DNA of 64,000 bases from SIG701 sp045544955 (GCA_045544955.1 JAZPZY010000072.1:1-64000); one strand, 5' to 3'; positions 52,468 through 61,641 are shown, counted from the first letter of the stretch. The notes: a model not told the origin generated them from the letters alone. Translations and numbers: made by a program.

Positions 52468-53535
52468 ATGCTGGATATCAAAATTACAAAAACCGAAACG
52501 CCTGCCCAGAAGCCCGCAAAAGGCGCGGCTCTCGGCTTCGGTAAGATCTTCACCGATCACATGTTTATTATGGAGTACAACCGCAAGGATGGCTGGCATG
52601 ATGCCCGCATCGTTCCCTTCGGCCGTCTCTCCATGCATCCTGCCGCTACCGTATTCCACTACGGCTCCGAAATTTTCGAGGGTCTGAAGGCGTACCGCCG
52701 TCCCGACGGCGGCGTACAGCTGTTCCGCCCCATCGAAAACATCCGCCGCATGAACAATTCCGCCGAGCGTATCCGCCTGCCTCAGTTTGACGAGGAACTG
52801 GGTATGCACATTCTGGAGACCTTCGTGAAGGTAGAGGAGGATTGGGTTCCCTCCGAGCCCGGTACGTCCCTGTATCTCCGTCCCTTCCTCTTCGGCAACG
52901 ACGAGACGCTGGGCGTACACTCCATCAACAACGCCATGTTCGTGCTGATCGCTTCTCCCGTAGGCAGCTACTACGCAGAGGGCATCAACCCCGTTAAGAT
53001 CATGATCGAGGCAGACGACGTACGTGCCGTTCGCGGCGGTACGGGCTACGCCAAGTGCGGCGGCAACTACGCCGCCTCCAACCGTGCCGGCGAAAACGCC
53101 GAGAAACTGGGCTTCTCCCAGGTACTCTGGCTGGATGGCGTAGAGCGCAAGTATATCGAAGAAGTGGGCGCAATGAACGTGATGTTCCGCTTCGGCGACG
53201 AGATCGCCACGCCCATGCTCACCGGCTCCATTCTGCCCGGCATCACCCGCAAATCCTGCATCGAGTTGCTTCGCAGCGAGGGCTGGACGGTGAACGAGCG
53301 CCTCATCAGCATTGACGAGCTGGCAGAATCCATGAAGAACGGCACCCTCACCGAGGCTTGGGGCTGCGGCACCGCTGCCGTAGTATCTCCTATCGGTCAA
53401 CTCTTCTACAAGGGCGAGGGATATACCGTGGGCAACGGCGGCATCGGCGAGGTTACCCAGAAGCTGTACGACACCCTCACCGGTATTCAGTGGGGCAAGA
53501 CCGCCGATCCCTTCGGCTGGACCCACAAGATCTGA
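52468..53535 (+). CDS. ilvE: Branched-chain amino acid aminotransferase
   Basis: A 355-residue fold-type IV PLP enzyme. Features: FHYGSEIFEGLKAYRRPDGGVQLFRP near residue 65, GTSLYLRPFLFG near 142, YAKCGGNYAAS near 205 with the PLP lysine, and EAWGCGTAAVVSPIG near 305. It interconverts Val, Leu and Ile with their 2-oxoacids. ATG 52468 follows AAAGGA. As the last gene of the T-box operon it gives the strongest clue that the pathway makes branched-chain amino acids. Confidence 0.96.
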   Translation: MLDIKITKTETPAQKPAKGAALGFGKIFTDHMFIMEYNRKDGWHDARIVPFGRLSMHPAATVFHYGSEIFEGLKAYRRPDGGVQLFRPIENIRRMNNSAERIRLPQFDEELGMHILETFVKVEEDWVPSEPGTSLYLRPFLFGNDETLGVHSINNAMFVLIASPVGSYYAEGINPVKIMIEADDVRAVRGGTGYAKCGGNYAASNRAGENAEKLGFSQVLWLDGVERKYIEEVGAMNVMFRFGDEIATPMLTGSILPGITRKSCIELLRSEGWTVNERLISIDELAESMKNGTLTEAWGCGTAAVVSPIGQLFYKGEGYTVGNGGIGEVTQKLYDTLTGIQWGKTADPFGWTHKI

Positions 53536-53551
53536 GCGGCAAATGTATTGC

Positions 53552-53588
53552 AAAAAAATCGCGTATCCTTTCGGATACGTGATTTTTT
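53552..53588 (+). terminator. Terminator of the branched-chain operon
   Basis: AAAAAATC.CGTATCC pairs with GGATACG.GATTTTTT, with T6, directly after ilvE. It also works for the convergent hydrolase gene. Confidence 0.88.
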
Positions 53589-53594
53589 ATTTTT

Positions 53595-54407
53595 TCACTG
53601 CCGGCGTGTCCACTGAATGGCTTCGTCTATCCACTGGGCAACCTCCGGGTATTCTACCGGATTTCCCTGATTGGTTTGCTCATTTGCCAGCGAAAATCCG
53701 TGCGGTCCACGGGGGAAAACATGTGCTTCGAAGGGAATGCCGTGCTCTGCCAACGCCTCGATAAACATAAGCGTGTTCTGTACCGGCACAGCTTTATCCG
53801 TAAAGGTATGACAAATATACGCCGGTGCCGTCTTTTCGTCCACGTGCTCTTCCAGCGAATACAGATGCGTCTGCTCCTCCGTATACTCCGGCGTGCCGCT
53901 GAGATTGGCAATAGAGCCGCGGTGGGCAAAAGGTCCTGCGGTGATGACCGGGTACACGAGAATCATACCGTTCGGGCGGTTCATGCCGTACTCCATATCG
54001 GGAGACGCCTTAGCGTACTCCTCATGCCACAGCGTACCGATAGATGCCGCCAGATGTCCGCCGGCAGAAAAGCCCACAACGAAAATCTTGTCGGGATCGA
54101 TATGATACTCTTCCGCATGACTGCGGATATGGACGATCGCACGGGAGGCATCTACCAGAGGACGGTGATCCACTGCGTCCTCGTTGAGGGAATAATCCAC
54201 TACGAACGCATTGAATCCGGCAGCAAGGAACTGCATAGCAATAGGCTCATTTTCCCGCTTGGAGCAGAAGCCGTAGCCGCCGCCGGGACAAACCAGAATG
54301 GCCGGACGGGGCGGCATATTCAATTCGGGTCCGTCATAGGAAATATACGTGGTCAGCGTGACTTTCTCTCCCTCATCGGGGCGAAGAAGAATTCTTTCCG
54401 TAATCAT
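53595..54407 (-). CDS. Alpha/beta hydrolase (esterase) 1
   Basis: A 270-residue alpha/beta hydrolase without a signal peptide. The oxyanion region is ILVCPGGGYGFCS near residue 38, the nucleophile elbow VVGFSAGGHLAAS near 110, and a likely catalytic histidine is in FPRGPHGFSLA near 240. It resembles the BD-FAE/xylan-esterase-like group that removes acetyl or feruloyl groups from sugars. It follows a close paralogue (54428-55249) after 20 bases and likely arose by tandem duplication. Confidence 0.88.
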   Translation of the reverse strand: MITERILLRPDEGEKVTLTTYISYDGPELNMPPRPAILVCPGGGYGFCSKRENEPIAMQFLAAGFNAFVVDYSLNEDAVDHRPLVDASRAIVHIRSHAEEYHIDPDKIFVVGFSAGGHLAASIGTLWHEEYAKASPDMEYGMNRPNGMILVYPVITAGPFAHRGSIANLSGTPEYTEEQTHLYSLEEHVDEKTAPAYICHTFTDKAVPVQNTLMFIEALAEHGIPFEAHVFPRGPHGFSLANEQTNQGNPVEYPEVAQWIDEAIQWTRRQ

Positions 54408-54427
54408 ACTTCTCTTTCCTTTCCCGT

Positions 54428-55249
54428 TTATTCTGCCGTCGTCTCAAGACGGAGCGCCCATGCGATGGCTTCGTCGATCCACTGCTCAACCTCGGGGCAG
54501 ATGAGGGCGGGATTGTTCCGCCAGGTCTGCTTGTTGGCAAGGGACAGACCGTGCACGCCGTTCTGGAAGATATGCATTTCGAAAGGCACTTTTGCCGCCG
54601 CCATCTTATTGGCGTAGTGAAGAGAATGAAGCACCGTCACGCCGGTATCCCCAAAGGTGTGCCAGATGTACGAGGGACAGGTCCTCTCATCCACGTGATC
54701 GGCCGGGGAACAGGCACGCAACTCGTCAATCGTGCCCTTTCCGCCGTATACGCGCTCAAACAGGCCGAGATTCGCTCCCGTATCCACACTGAGACAGCCA
54801 TAGGACAGAATGGAACCATCGGGGCGATTGGCACCGGGTGTCATGCCGTAAAATGCCGCTTCGGGACGATGCCACATGGTAGAAAGGGATGCCGCCAGAT
54901 GGGCACCGGCAGAAAAGCCGATCACGAAAATGCGGGCGGGGTCTATATTGTACTCCTGTGCATGCGATCGCACATGGGCCACCGCCATGGAAGCCTCCTC
55001 CAAGGGGCGGGGGAATTTTGCCTTTTCACCGAGAGAATAATAGAGAATAAATACGTTGAATCCCGCCGCGAAGAAATGCTTCATAATGGGTTCGGATTCC
55101 CGGGGCGTGCAGTTGATATACGCACCGCCGGGGAAAATAACGAGTGCCGGACGGGGCGGCATCTCCAGTACCGGCTCGTCCTCGGAAATATAGGTTGCCA
55201 TGTATACGCTCGGATCGTCCGGGCGGAAATAAATTTTCTCGTGTCTCAT
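54428..55249 (-). CDS. Alpha/beta hydrolase (esterase) 2
   Basis: A 273-residue paralogue of the downstream hydrolase. The oxyanion region is LVIFPGGAYINCT, the nucleophile elbow VIGFSAGAHLAAS near residue 115, and the histidine block FQNGVHGLSLA near 240. ATG 55249 has a purine-rich GGAGG-type site in front. The two enzymes share order and spacing of motifs but differ in most positions, so they may act on different esters. Confidence 0.88.
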   Translation of the reverse strand: MRHEKIYFRPDDPSVYMATYISEDEPVLEMPPRPALVIFPGGAYINCTPRESEPIMKHFFAAGFNVFILYYSLGEKAKFPRPLEEASMAVAHVRSHAQEYNIDPARIFVIGFSAGAHLAASLSTMWHRPEAAFYGMTPGANRPDGSILSYGCLSVDTGANLGLFERVYGGKGTIDELRACSPADHVDERTCPSYIWHTFGDTGVTVLHSLHYANKMAAAKVPFEMHIFQNGVHGLSLANKQTWRNNPALICPEVEQWIDEAIAWALRLETTAE

Positions 55250-55309
55250 AAAAACCTCCGTTTTTACCGTTTTCATCATTATAGCACGGTCACGGGCAAA
55301 TTGCAATAA

Positions 55310-56041
55310 TCAGCCCGTTTTTTTAGGAAAACAAATGATGCCGCCGAAATCGGTGAGCGTATCCCCGGAAAGGGCAAGGCAGTCGATCTCCTTTGCATCA
55401 AGCGTACGGCGGATCAAAGCGGCGTCCGGGTGAGTTTCGGGATCGCCGAAGAAAATCGCCGTGCCGGCACAATAGCCGGACGCACCGCCGATAAATCCGC
55501 AGTCGTAGCCGGGCAGATGGATGCCGCCCAGCCGGAGAGGAACCACAGACGCTCCTGCGGACATCAAAGCCTTTTGGAGCGACGGATCGGCCGTCATCAC
55601 AAAATCGCCGCAGGAGAGAGCACAGCAGCCCGCATAGCCCTGTCGGACGTGACAGAGGGAAATCCCCTGCTCTGCCGCCGATATAGCGGCTGTGCCGTCC
55701 AGCACGTCCGTACGGCAGTACAGCCGTCCGCCGTAACAGAGGACGTTATACGCCACGTCCCCGGGATAGGGAGAGGCAGGCACGGTCTGCCCCAGCCTGA
55801 GCGTACAGAGTCCGGCAATCGCCTCTGCAATCCCCGGAAACGACTCGGCATAGCTTGCCGGCATAACCGATGTCTGTCCAACACGGGCAAGCAGCATATC
55901 GGGATGGGACGCCACCGGTTCAGAAAGGCGGCAGAACGGCGGCAGAAGGATCACGTCGGCAAAATAACGCCCCAGCGTATCAGCAAAGGCGGCGGCACCG
56001 GCACCGATCACCGCCACGTACTGCGACAAGTCCGAAAGCAT
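55310..56041 (-). CDS. DUF6873-like protein
   Basis: A 243-residue soluble protein with features of the DUF6873 (GME-fold, amidinotransferase-like) family: YVAVIGAGAAAFADTLGRYF near the N-terminus, ILLPPFCRLSEPVASHPDMLL, LCYGGRLYCR, VRQGYAGCCALSCGDFVMTADPSL and LALSGDTLTDFGGIICF. The last block fits a GME beta-strand. Function is unknown. ATG 56041 follows GGAGGAG. It lies between the hydrolase pair and rpmB on the same strand. Confidence 0.7.
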   Translation of the reverse strand: MLSDLSQYVAVIGAGAAAFADTLGRYFADVILLPPFCRLSEPVASHPDMLLARVGQTSVMPASYAESFPGIAEAIAGLCTLRLGQTVPASPYPGDVAYNVLCYGGRLYCRTDVLDGTAAISAAEQGISLCHVRQGYAGCCALSCGDFVMTADPSLQKALMSAGASVVPLRLGGIHLPGYDCGFIGGASGYCAGTAIFFGDPETHPDAALIRRTLDAKEIDCLALSGDTLTDFGGIICFPKKTG

Positions 56042-56073
56042 AAAACTCCTCCAAAAAAATATGGTAGAAAAAG

Positions 56074-56100
56074 CAAAAAATCCCACCGAAGGCGGGATTT
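56074..56100. terminator. rpmB terminator
   Basis: AATCCCACC/GGCGGGATT stem with a short loop and T-runs on the minus strand, between rpmB and the DUF6873-like gene. Confidence 0.85.
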
Positions 56101-56135
56101 TGACGCTCACGGATAACCGTGTTACTGCGGATGAA

Positions 56136-56321
56136 TCAAGCGCGGGTTACCTTGCCGGAACGCAGGCAGCGGGAGCATACGGCTACCGTTTTGTGCGTGC
56201 CATTGACAACAACCTTTACTTTTCTGATGTTCGGTTTCCAAGTTCTGTTGGTAGAACGGTGAGAGTGGGAAACCTGTGCGCCGAATACAACGCCTTTTCC
56301 GCAAATGCTGCACTTAGCCAT
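56136..56321 (-). CDS. rpmB: 50S ribosomal protein L28
   Basis: A 61-residue ribosomal protein, MAKCSICGKGVVFGAQVSHSHRS at the start, with NRTWKPNIRKVKV and a C-terminal CSRCLRSGKV. The two CxxC pairs make it the zinc-binding (C+) type of L28. ATG 56321 follows GGAGG. It is a single-gene unit with its own promoter and terminator. Confidence 0.96.
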   Translation of the reverse strand: MAKCSICGKGVVFGAQVSHSHRSTNRTWKPNIRKVKVVVNGTHKTVAVCSRCLRSGKVTRA

Positions 56322-56379
56322 TTCCGAATACCTCCGTTTATATCTATTGATTGCATTCAATCCAAATTCAGCAAGCATT

Positions 56380-56408
56380 ATTATAACACAATCTTTGGCA
56401 GATTGCAA
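56380..56408 (-). promoter_or_regulatory. rpmB promoter
   Basis: Minus strand TTGCAA (56403-56408), 17-base spacer, TATAAT (56380-56385). Confidence 0.82.
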
Positions 56409-56428
56409 GTGTTTTTTCGATTTTTGTT

Positions 56429-57601
56429 TTATTTTCGCAGAGTTTTCGTGAATTTTTCGATTCCGCTCAGTGCTTTTGAGATATGCTGCACCGAATATGC
56501 GTAGGAAATCCGGGCAAATCCCTCGCCGGATTCACCGAACGCGTTGCCGGGAACGATGGCCACGTTCTGCTCCTCAAGCAGCCGGCGGCAGAACTCCTCA
56601 CTGCTGATACCGAATCCGGAAATCTCCGGGAACACGTAGAACGCCCCTTCCGGCTCAAAGCACGGGATGCCCATACCTCTGAGACCTGCCGTAAGATAGC
56701 GGCGGCGGCGGTTGTACTCCTCCCGCATCATCTCCACGTCCGCGTCGCCGTTTTTCATAGCTTCAATGGCGGCAAACTGGGCCGTGGTAGGTGCACACAT
56801 GATGGCGTACTGATGCAGCTTCAGCATCTGTTTGCACAGGGGGGCCGGTGCACAGAGATAGCCGAGACGCCAGCCGGTCATGGCAAACGCCTTGGAAAAT
56901 CCGCTGACGAGGATCGTTCTCTCCGTAAGTCCGGGCACGGCGGCACAGGAGCAGTGCTCCCGGCCGTAGGTCAATTCCCCGTAGATCTCGTCGGACAGGA
57001 TCAGAATATCCGTGCCTTCCAGAACCTCCGCAATAGCCGTAAGATCCTCCCGTGTCATAATGGCACCGGTGGGATTATTGGGATAGGGCAAAACCAGCAA
57101 CTTGGTGCGGGGCGTGACAGCGGCACGCAATTCCTCCGGCGTCAGCTTGAAGTTGTTCTCCGCTTTCGTCGGGATAATTACCGGCGTGCCGCCTGCAAGT
57201 GCAGCCAACGGCTCGTAGCAAACGAATGCCGGCTGGGGAATGATTACCTCATCCCCGGGGGAAAGCAGTGCACGGAAGGTAATATCGATGGCTTCGCTGC
57301 CGCCCACGGTCACGACCACCTCTTTCAAGGGATCGTAGTGCACGTCAAACCGGCGTGCCAGATAGGCGGCGATCTCCTCGCGGAGCTTTATCATACCGCT
57401 GTTGGCGGTATAGTAGGTTTTTCCACCCTCCAGGCTCTCGATGCCGGCGGTACGGATATGCCACGGCGTGACAAAATCCGGCTCGCCCACCGTCAGGGAG
57501 ATCACATCCTTCCGCTCACTCACAAGATCAAAGAACTTGCGGATGCCGGAAGGCTTTATTTCCTTTACGTGGGAGGGGATCAGGGATTCGTAGTCAATCA
57601 T
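56429..57601 (-). CDS. Class I/II PLP-dependent aminotransferase
   Basis: A 390-residue fold-type I aminotransferase. Features: LTVGEPDFVTP near residue 38, VTVGGSEAIDITFRALLSPGDEVIIPQPAFVCY near 90, LPYPNNPTGAIM near 172, ILSDEIYGELTYG near 205 and ILVSGFSKAFAMTGWRLGY near 230 with the PLP lysine. It belongs to the aspartate/aromatic/PatA-like group; the amino acid is not known. ATG 57601 overlaps the stop of the Lrp gene (ATGA), so the regulator and enzyme are coupled. Confidence 0.92.
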   Translation of the reverse strand: MIDYESLIPSHVKEIKPSGIRKFFDLVSERKDVISLTVGEPDFVTPWHIRTAGIESLEGGKTYYTANSGMIKLREEIAAYLARRFDVHYDPLKEVVVTVGGSEAIDITFRALLSPGDEVIIPQPAFVCYEPLAALAGGTPVIIPTKAENNFKLTPEELRAAVTPRTKLLVLPYPNNPTGAIMTREDLTAIAEVLEGTDILILSDEIYGELTYGREHCSCAAVPGLTERTILVSGFSKAFAMTGWRLGYLCAPAPLCKQMLKLHQYAIMCAPTTAQFAAIEAMKNGDADVEMMREEYNRRRRYLTAGLRGMGIPCFEPEGAFYVFPEISGFGISSEEFCRRLLEEQNVAIVPGNAFGESGEGFARISYAYSVQHISKALSGIEKFTKTLRK

Positions 57602-58077
57602 CCGCAATAGTTCCCTCTTTCATCCACAGTTTCCGCACCGTAAATCACGCCTTTGTCCTTGTATTTCCGAAGGACGAAATGGGTGGCGGTGGAGATCACG
57701 TCCTCAATGGGAGCCAGTTTCATTGCCACGAAATACGCTACCTCTTTCATGGTCTTCCCTTCGATCAGAACGGCAAGGTCAAATCCGCCGGACATGAGGT
57801 AAAGGCTCTCCACCTCCGGGTAGTTATAGATCTTCTCCGCTACGCGGTCAAATCCCCGGTCACGCTGGGGGGTGATCTTCACTTCGATCAGTGCGGTAAC
57901 GCACTCTCTGTCCGTTTTATCCCAGTCGATGATGGCCTTGTAGCCAAGGATCACCTTTTCTTCCTCGTATTTTTCGATCATCGCACGGATGTCGCCCTCG
58001 TCTTTCGCTACCATCATGGCAAGCTGTGCGTCGGTAAGGCGGCAGTTATCTTCCATGATCTTCAGAAGTTCATTCAT
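57598..58077 (-). CDS. Lrp/AsnC-family transcriptional regulator
   Basis: A 159-residue feast/famine regulator. The N-terminal 55 residues are a winged helix (LTDAQLAMMVAKDEGDIRAMIEKYEEEKVILGYKAIID). The C-terminal RAM domain (TALIEVKITPQRDRGFDRVAEKIYNYPEVESLYLMSGGFDLAVLIEG) binds amino acids. It is co-translated with the aminotransferase and probably controls it in response to its amino acid. Confidence 0.92.
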   Translation of the reverse strand: MNELLKIMEDNCRLTDAQLAMMVAKDEGDIRAMIEKYEEEKVILGYKAIIDWDKTDRECVTALIEVKITPQRDRGFDRVAEKIYNYPEVESLYLMSGGFDLAVLIEGKTMKEVAYFVAMKLAPIEDVISTATHFVLRKYKDKGVIYGAETVDERGNYCG

Positions 58078-58100
58078 ACAATCGCTCCCTTTCGGAAAAT

Positions 58101-59741
58101 TTATTCTTTATTCTTTTCGATCTTCGAAAGAATCTTATCAAAGGACAGGCCGTATTTCTCCGCAATATCCCGGGCGTAGCTCTTGCCGTCGGGACGGGCA
58201 CGGCGAACCTTGAAGGAACGGGTTCCCTCGTCAATGGCGGCCACCATATTATCGATCTTCACGCCGCCTCTCGGCAGACAATCCCCATTGATACGGTCCA
58301 CCGAAGCGGCAAGATCGTGCAGGTGCGTGGAGAAGATGCAGCGGCACCGTGCCATACTGAATCCGGCCAGCACCTCGCTGGCAATATAGGATGCCTCGTA
58401 GGAGCCGGTGGAGGACAGAGATTCATCCAGCAGCACCAGGCTGTTCTCCGTCAGCGTATCGAAGATCGCATCCAGACGGGCACATTCCTCGCCCAGACGC
58501 CCCTTGTCGATGGTATCCTCCGACCCCGTGGGAAAGTGGGTATAAATGCAGTCGCAGGGACTGATCGTCGCGCTTTCCGCCGGCACGTACAAGCCAAGCT
58601 GTGCCAGAACGAAGGCAAGGCCCACCCCGCAGGTGGTAACGGACTTGCCGCCCCGGTTGGGACCGGTAATGACGAAAATCATTCCCTCCTCGTCAAAGAC
58701 GAAATCATTGGGAATTACGTCTCCGTCGATCTTCATGGCCACCACCGGATTACGCAGTCCGGTAACGGCAAACGCCTTTTCCGAAACCGGCCGGATTTCC
58801 GGACGGCAAAGCGGTACGCCCTTTTCGGCGAGACGTGTCATCAGCTCCGACGCTTTCACCACGAACTCGATCTCCGGCATCATGCGGATGAGGAAATCGG
58901 TGTTTTCCAAAACGTACAGCTGCACCACCTTTTTCCAGGAACGGATGGAGGTTTTGAACACCTCGTTGATGGCGGAGTTGAATGCGTAGGACAGAGCCAG
59001 CTGCTGATTCTCGCTCTGATTTTTCCGAAACGGCACCAACGATGCGATGCAGGTATATTCGTTTTCCTTGAAATCCAGGCGGAGGATCCGGTCCAGCAGC
59101 TCGCCGGATTTGAAATATTCGTTATTAACCGACAAAACGCCGGCGTGCTCCGGGCGAAGCTGGGCGTCCAGATTCACCCCTACGGTGATGCTCTTGATCT
59201 CCCGGACACGCTTCGTCAGCTCGTTCAGCTTCCGGTTCAATTCCGTATAGTATTCACTCTCGGTCAGAAGCGAGATCCGCTCCGCAAGGGCTCGGAAGGC
59301 CCGGCTCTGCAGCTTATCCTTCAGCGGCAGGATCCCCTTTTTCAGATGCTCCATGAGAGAGATATACAGCTCCACCTCGGTAATGCTGTACAGATAGGAT
59401 TCCGTAGAGGCACCGGTATCCGCCCCCATCCGCCGCAGCTCCGTAATATCGGAAAGAAGCGGCAGCATTTTCAAAAGCGTTCTGGCAATCTCCGGATTTT
59501 CCGTCATATCGGCAAAGGTTTCCTGCCGGTAGCGGATCGTCTCCGGATCGGCAGTAAAGAAACTGCCGATGTCACTGCTTTTTAGATCGATCAGATAATA
59601 CAGTTCCAACTGCTCTGCGGTAACTGCCGGCAATGCGGCACCGCTTTCACCGGCACCGGCACGCCGCATGGTCTCGCTGTCCGGGTACAGAAGGCTGATA
59701 TCGGAAAGTTCATTCAGCTGTATAGTTTCCTGTTGGGACAT
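58101..59741 (-). CDS. MutS-like ATPase
   Basis: A 546-residue protein of the MutS superfamily, shorter than MutS1 or MutS2 and lacking the mismatch-recognition domain. A helical lever/clamp region covers about residues 50-310. The ATPase has Walker A VITGPNRGGKSVTT near 360, Walker B SLVLLDESLSSTGSYEAS near 433 and the switch CIFSTHLHDLA near 465. It lacks the Smr nuclease of MutS2. ATG 59741 follows GAGGTGA. The role could be DNA structure recognition or recombination control; it is not the standard mismatch-repair protein. Confidence 0.9.
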   Translation of the reverse strand: MSQQETIQLNELSDISLLYPDSETMRRAGAGESGAALPAVTAEQLELYYLIDLKSSDIGSFFTADPETIRYRQETFADMTENPEIARTLLKMLPLLSDITELRRMGADTGASTESYLYSITEVELYISLMEHLKKGILPLKDKLQSRAFRALAERISLLTESEYYTELNRKLNELTKRVREIKSITVGVNLDAQLRPEHAGVLSVNNEYFKSGELLDRILRLDFKENEYTCIASLVPFRKNQSENQQLALSYAFNSAINEVFKTSIRSWKKVVQLYVLENTDFLIRMMPEIEFVVKASELMTRLAEKGVPLCRPEIRPVSEKAFAVTGLRNPVVAMKIDGDVIPNDFVFDEEGMIFVITGPNRGGKSVTTCGVGLAFVLAQLGLYVPAESATISPCDCIYTHFPTGSEDTIDKGRLGEECARLDAIFDTLTENSLVLLDESLSSTGSYEASYIASEVLAGFSMARCRCIFSTHLHDLAASVDRINGDCLPRGGVKIDNMVAAIDEGTRSFKVRRARPDGKSYARDIAEKYGLSFDKILSKIEKNKE

Positions 59742-59783
59742 GATATTCACCTCAAATTATGGTAATGGTTGGCACCGCCGGAT

Positions 59784-60596
59784 TCACAAAAGCACAACGG
59801 CACGCGGTCCGCCTTGGGCAGGGATCAAAACCTCCGTAAAGCCAATGGCGGAAAGCCGGGCATAGGCTTCGGGAATCATCACGCCGATCTCCTCCGCCCT
59901 GTGTGCGTCGGAACCGCAGGTAACACGCCGGCCGCCTGCGTCGTACCAGAGACGGAATACGTACTCCTCCGCCTCAAAGGGTTCCCCGCCGGTACGGAGT
60001 GCTTTCATATTCAGCTCCAACGCCGTGCCGGTCTCCCGCATGATGCCGAAAAGTGTGCGGAAATCCGATTCAAATTCGCAAAGATCCAGCGTACGGCCGC
60101 CCCGGAGAATGTAGCGAAGCGGATAAATGGGATGGGCAATGGTGTGCACACCGGGAAACCGTGCCGTTTTCTGCAGCTGGAGAAGAGACTGCCGGAACAG
60201 ATATTTTATCTGATTCTCCGGCATATCGTCAAACCGGATAAAATAGAAATCGGGCACACCGGGCAGATTGTGGCAGGAACCGATCACAAAATCAAAGGCA
60301 TTCTCCCGGAGAAAGGACGCAGCCTCCGCCGGACAGAGATCCGGCTGGCCCAGTTCAATCCCCCGGATGATCTCCACTTGCCCTGCATACGCTTCTGCCG
60401 CCTTTTCAACGGCACGGCGGGCACCCAGCACGTCATAATCGGGATACAGTCCCGCAAGTATGTAATCCACGTCGTAATGATCGGTCACGGCAAAAGCGGA
60501 AACGCCCGTCTTCACTGCGGCTTCACACATCTCACAGGGGGTGGGATGTCCGTCAAAGGAATACAAAGAGTGGGTATGGCTGTCTGCAAGGATCAT
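59784..60596 (-). CDS. PHP-domain histidinol-phosphatase-like protein
   Basis: A 270-residue PHP phosphoesterase. Metal-binding motifs: ADSHTHSLYSFDGHP at the N-terminus, AFAVTDHYDVDYI near 35, GIELGQPD near 80, IGSCHNL near 107, HTIAHPIYPLR near 150 and CGSDAHRAEEIG near 232. It matches the HisK/HisJ family that removes phosphate from histidinol phosphate, but no other his genes are nearby and the family has wider activities. Confidence 0.88.
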   Translation of the reverse strand: MILADSHTHSLYSFDGHPTPCEMCEAAVKTGVSAFAVTDHYDVDYILAGLYPDYDVLGARRAVEKAAEAYAGQVEIIRGIELGQPDLCPAEAASFLRENAFDFVIGSCHNLPGVPDFYFIRFDDMPENQIKYLFRQSLLQLQKTARFPGVHTIAHPIYPLRYILRGGRTLDLCEFESDFRTLFGIMRETGTALELNMKALRTGGEPFEAEEYVFRLWYDAGGRRVTCGSDAHRAEEIGVMIPEAYARLSAIGFTEVLIPAQGGPRAVVLL

Positions 60597-60862
60597 ATCG
60601 GTTTCCTCTCACAAAAACGGGTGCAAGATATATACGGATAGTATACCACAAATCTGTCCGTTTGAAAAGGACTTTTTTGTAACTTTTCCAAAACTGACTC
60701 CAACTGCGTAAAATTTTCCTTCTGTTTTTTCTCTGTTCAAAAAATACTGCGGATTTCGTGACATGTATGGGGTATAATAAAGGAGGATGTACGCAGAAAA
60801 TCCATGCGAAGACTATGCGTCCATCGGACATCTGTGCACAAGCGAAAGGCTCTCGTCCTACC

Positions 60863-61582
60863 ATGAAAAAACACGCCGCAGAAAAATCGGCCCGCTCCGT
60901 TACGATGGCATACTGGTTCACACTAGTCAGTTTTCTGATTCCCATCGTGTATCTTACCGTGCAGCTTTTCCTGAAGGATCCTACTGCTTTTTACGAACAG
61001 GCACACCGCACGAAAGCGGATTACGTGCTGATGATCGTTCAATGCTGTTTGGGCATTATCGTCCTGCATCTCCCAGGTCTTCTCTCCCGGCGATTCCATT
61101 TTGACGTGCCGTACCGCCTGTATATCCTGTATATTCTGTTTTTATACTGCGCTATCTTTCTGGGCGAAGTGCGGAATTTCTACTACGTAATCCCCCACTG
61201 GGATACGATCCTTCACGGATTCAGCAGTATAATGACCGGATTGTTCGGATTTATGGTAGTATCCATCCTGAATCAGAGCACGAAAACCGCCGTAACGCTG
61301 TCACCCCTCTTCGTGGCACTGTTCGCTTTTTGTTTTTCTGCCACCGTCGGTTCGCTGTGGGAGATCTATGAGTTTGTTTTTGACGGCATGCTTGGCATGA
61401 ATATGCAGAAATTCCTTTTGGAAGACGGCTCATCCCTTTTAGGACGTGCCGCCCTTTCCGACACTATGGAAGACATCCTTGTAGACTGTGCCGGTGCTTT
61501 TATCGCCTCTCTTTACGGCTATCTCTCACTGAAATACCGCCGCGGCTGGATACACGCCTATTTTATCGAAAAACGTCGATAA
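60863..61582 (+). CDS. YjdF-like integral membrane protein
   Basis: A 239-residue membrane protein with about six segments. Conserved-looking charged motifs lie between them: PHWDTILHGFSSIMTGLFGF near residue 110, VGSLWEIYEFVFDGMLGMN near 165 and DTMEDILVDCAGAF near 200, as in the DUF2238/YjdF family. Function is unknown. The start is uncertain: ATG 60863 directly precedes the first segment but lacks a good ribosome site, whereas AAAGGAGG at 60779-60786 sits before an ATG (60787) in another frame. Confidence 0.75.
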   Translation: MKKHAAEKSARSVTMAYWFTLVSFLIPIVYLTVQLFLKDPTAFYEQAHRTKADYVLMIVQCCLGIIVLHLPGLLSRRFHFDVPYRLYILYILFLYCAIFLGEVRNFYYVIPHWDTILHGFSSIMTGLFGFMVVSILNQSTKTAVTLSPLFVALFAFCFSATVGSLWEIYEFVFDGMLGMNMQKFLLEDGSSLLGRAALSDTMEDILVDCAGAFIASLYGYLSLKYRRGWIHAYFIEKRR

Positions 61583-61587
61583 TTTTT

Positions 61588-61602
61588 TTAGAATGCTTCT
61601 AA
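61588..61602 (+). promoter_or_regulatory. Per/Fur-type box 1
   Basis: TTAGAATGCTTCTAA, a near-perfect 7-1-7 inverted repeat of the PerR type, just upstream of the -35 box. Confidence 0.82.
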
Positions 61603-61609
61603 AAAACTA

Positions 61610-61637
61610 TTGACAAATGCAAATTTTCGTGTATAAT
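61610..61637 (+). promoter_or_regulatory. Promoter of the perR-rubrerythrin operon
   Basis: TTGACA (61610-61615), 16-base spacer, TATAAT (61632-61637), between two Per-type boxes. Confidence 0.85.
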
Positions 61638-61641
61638 ATAT

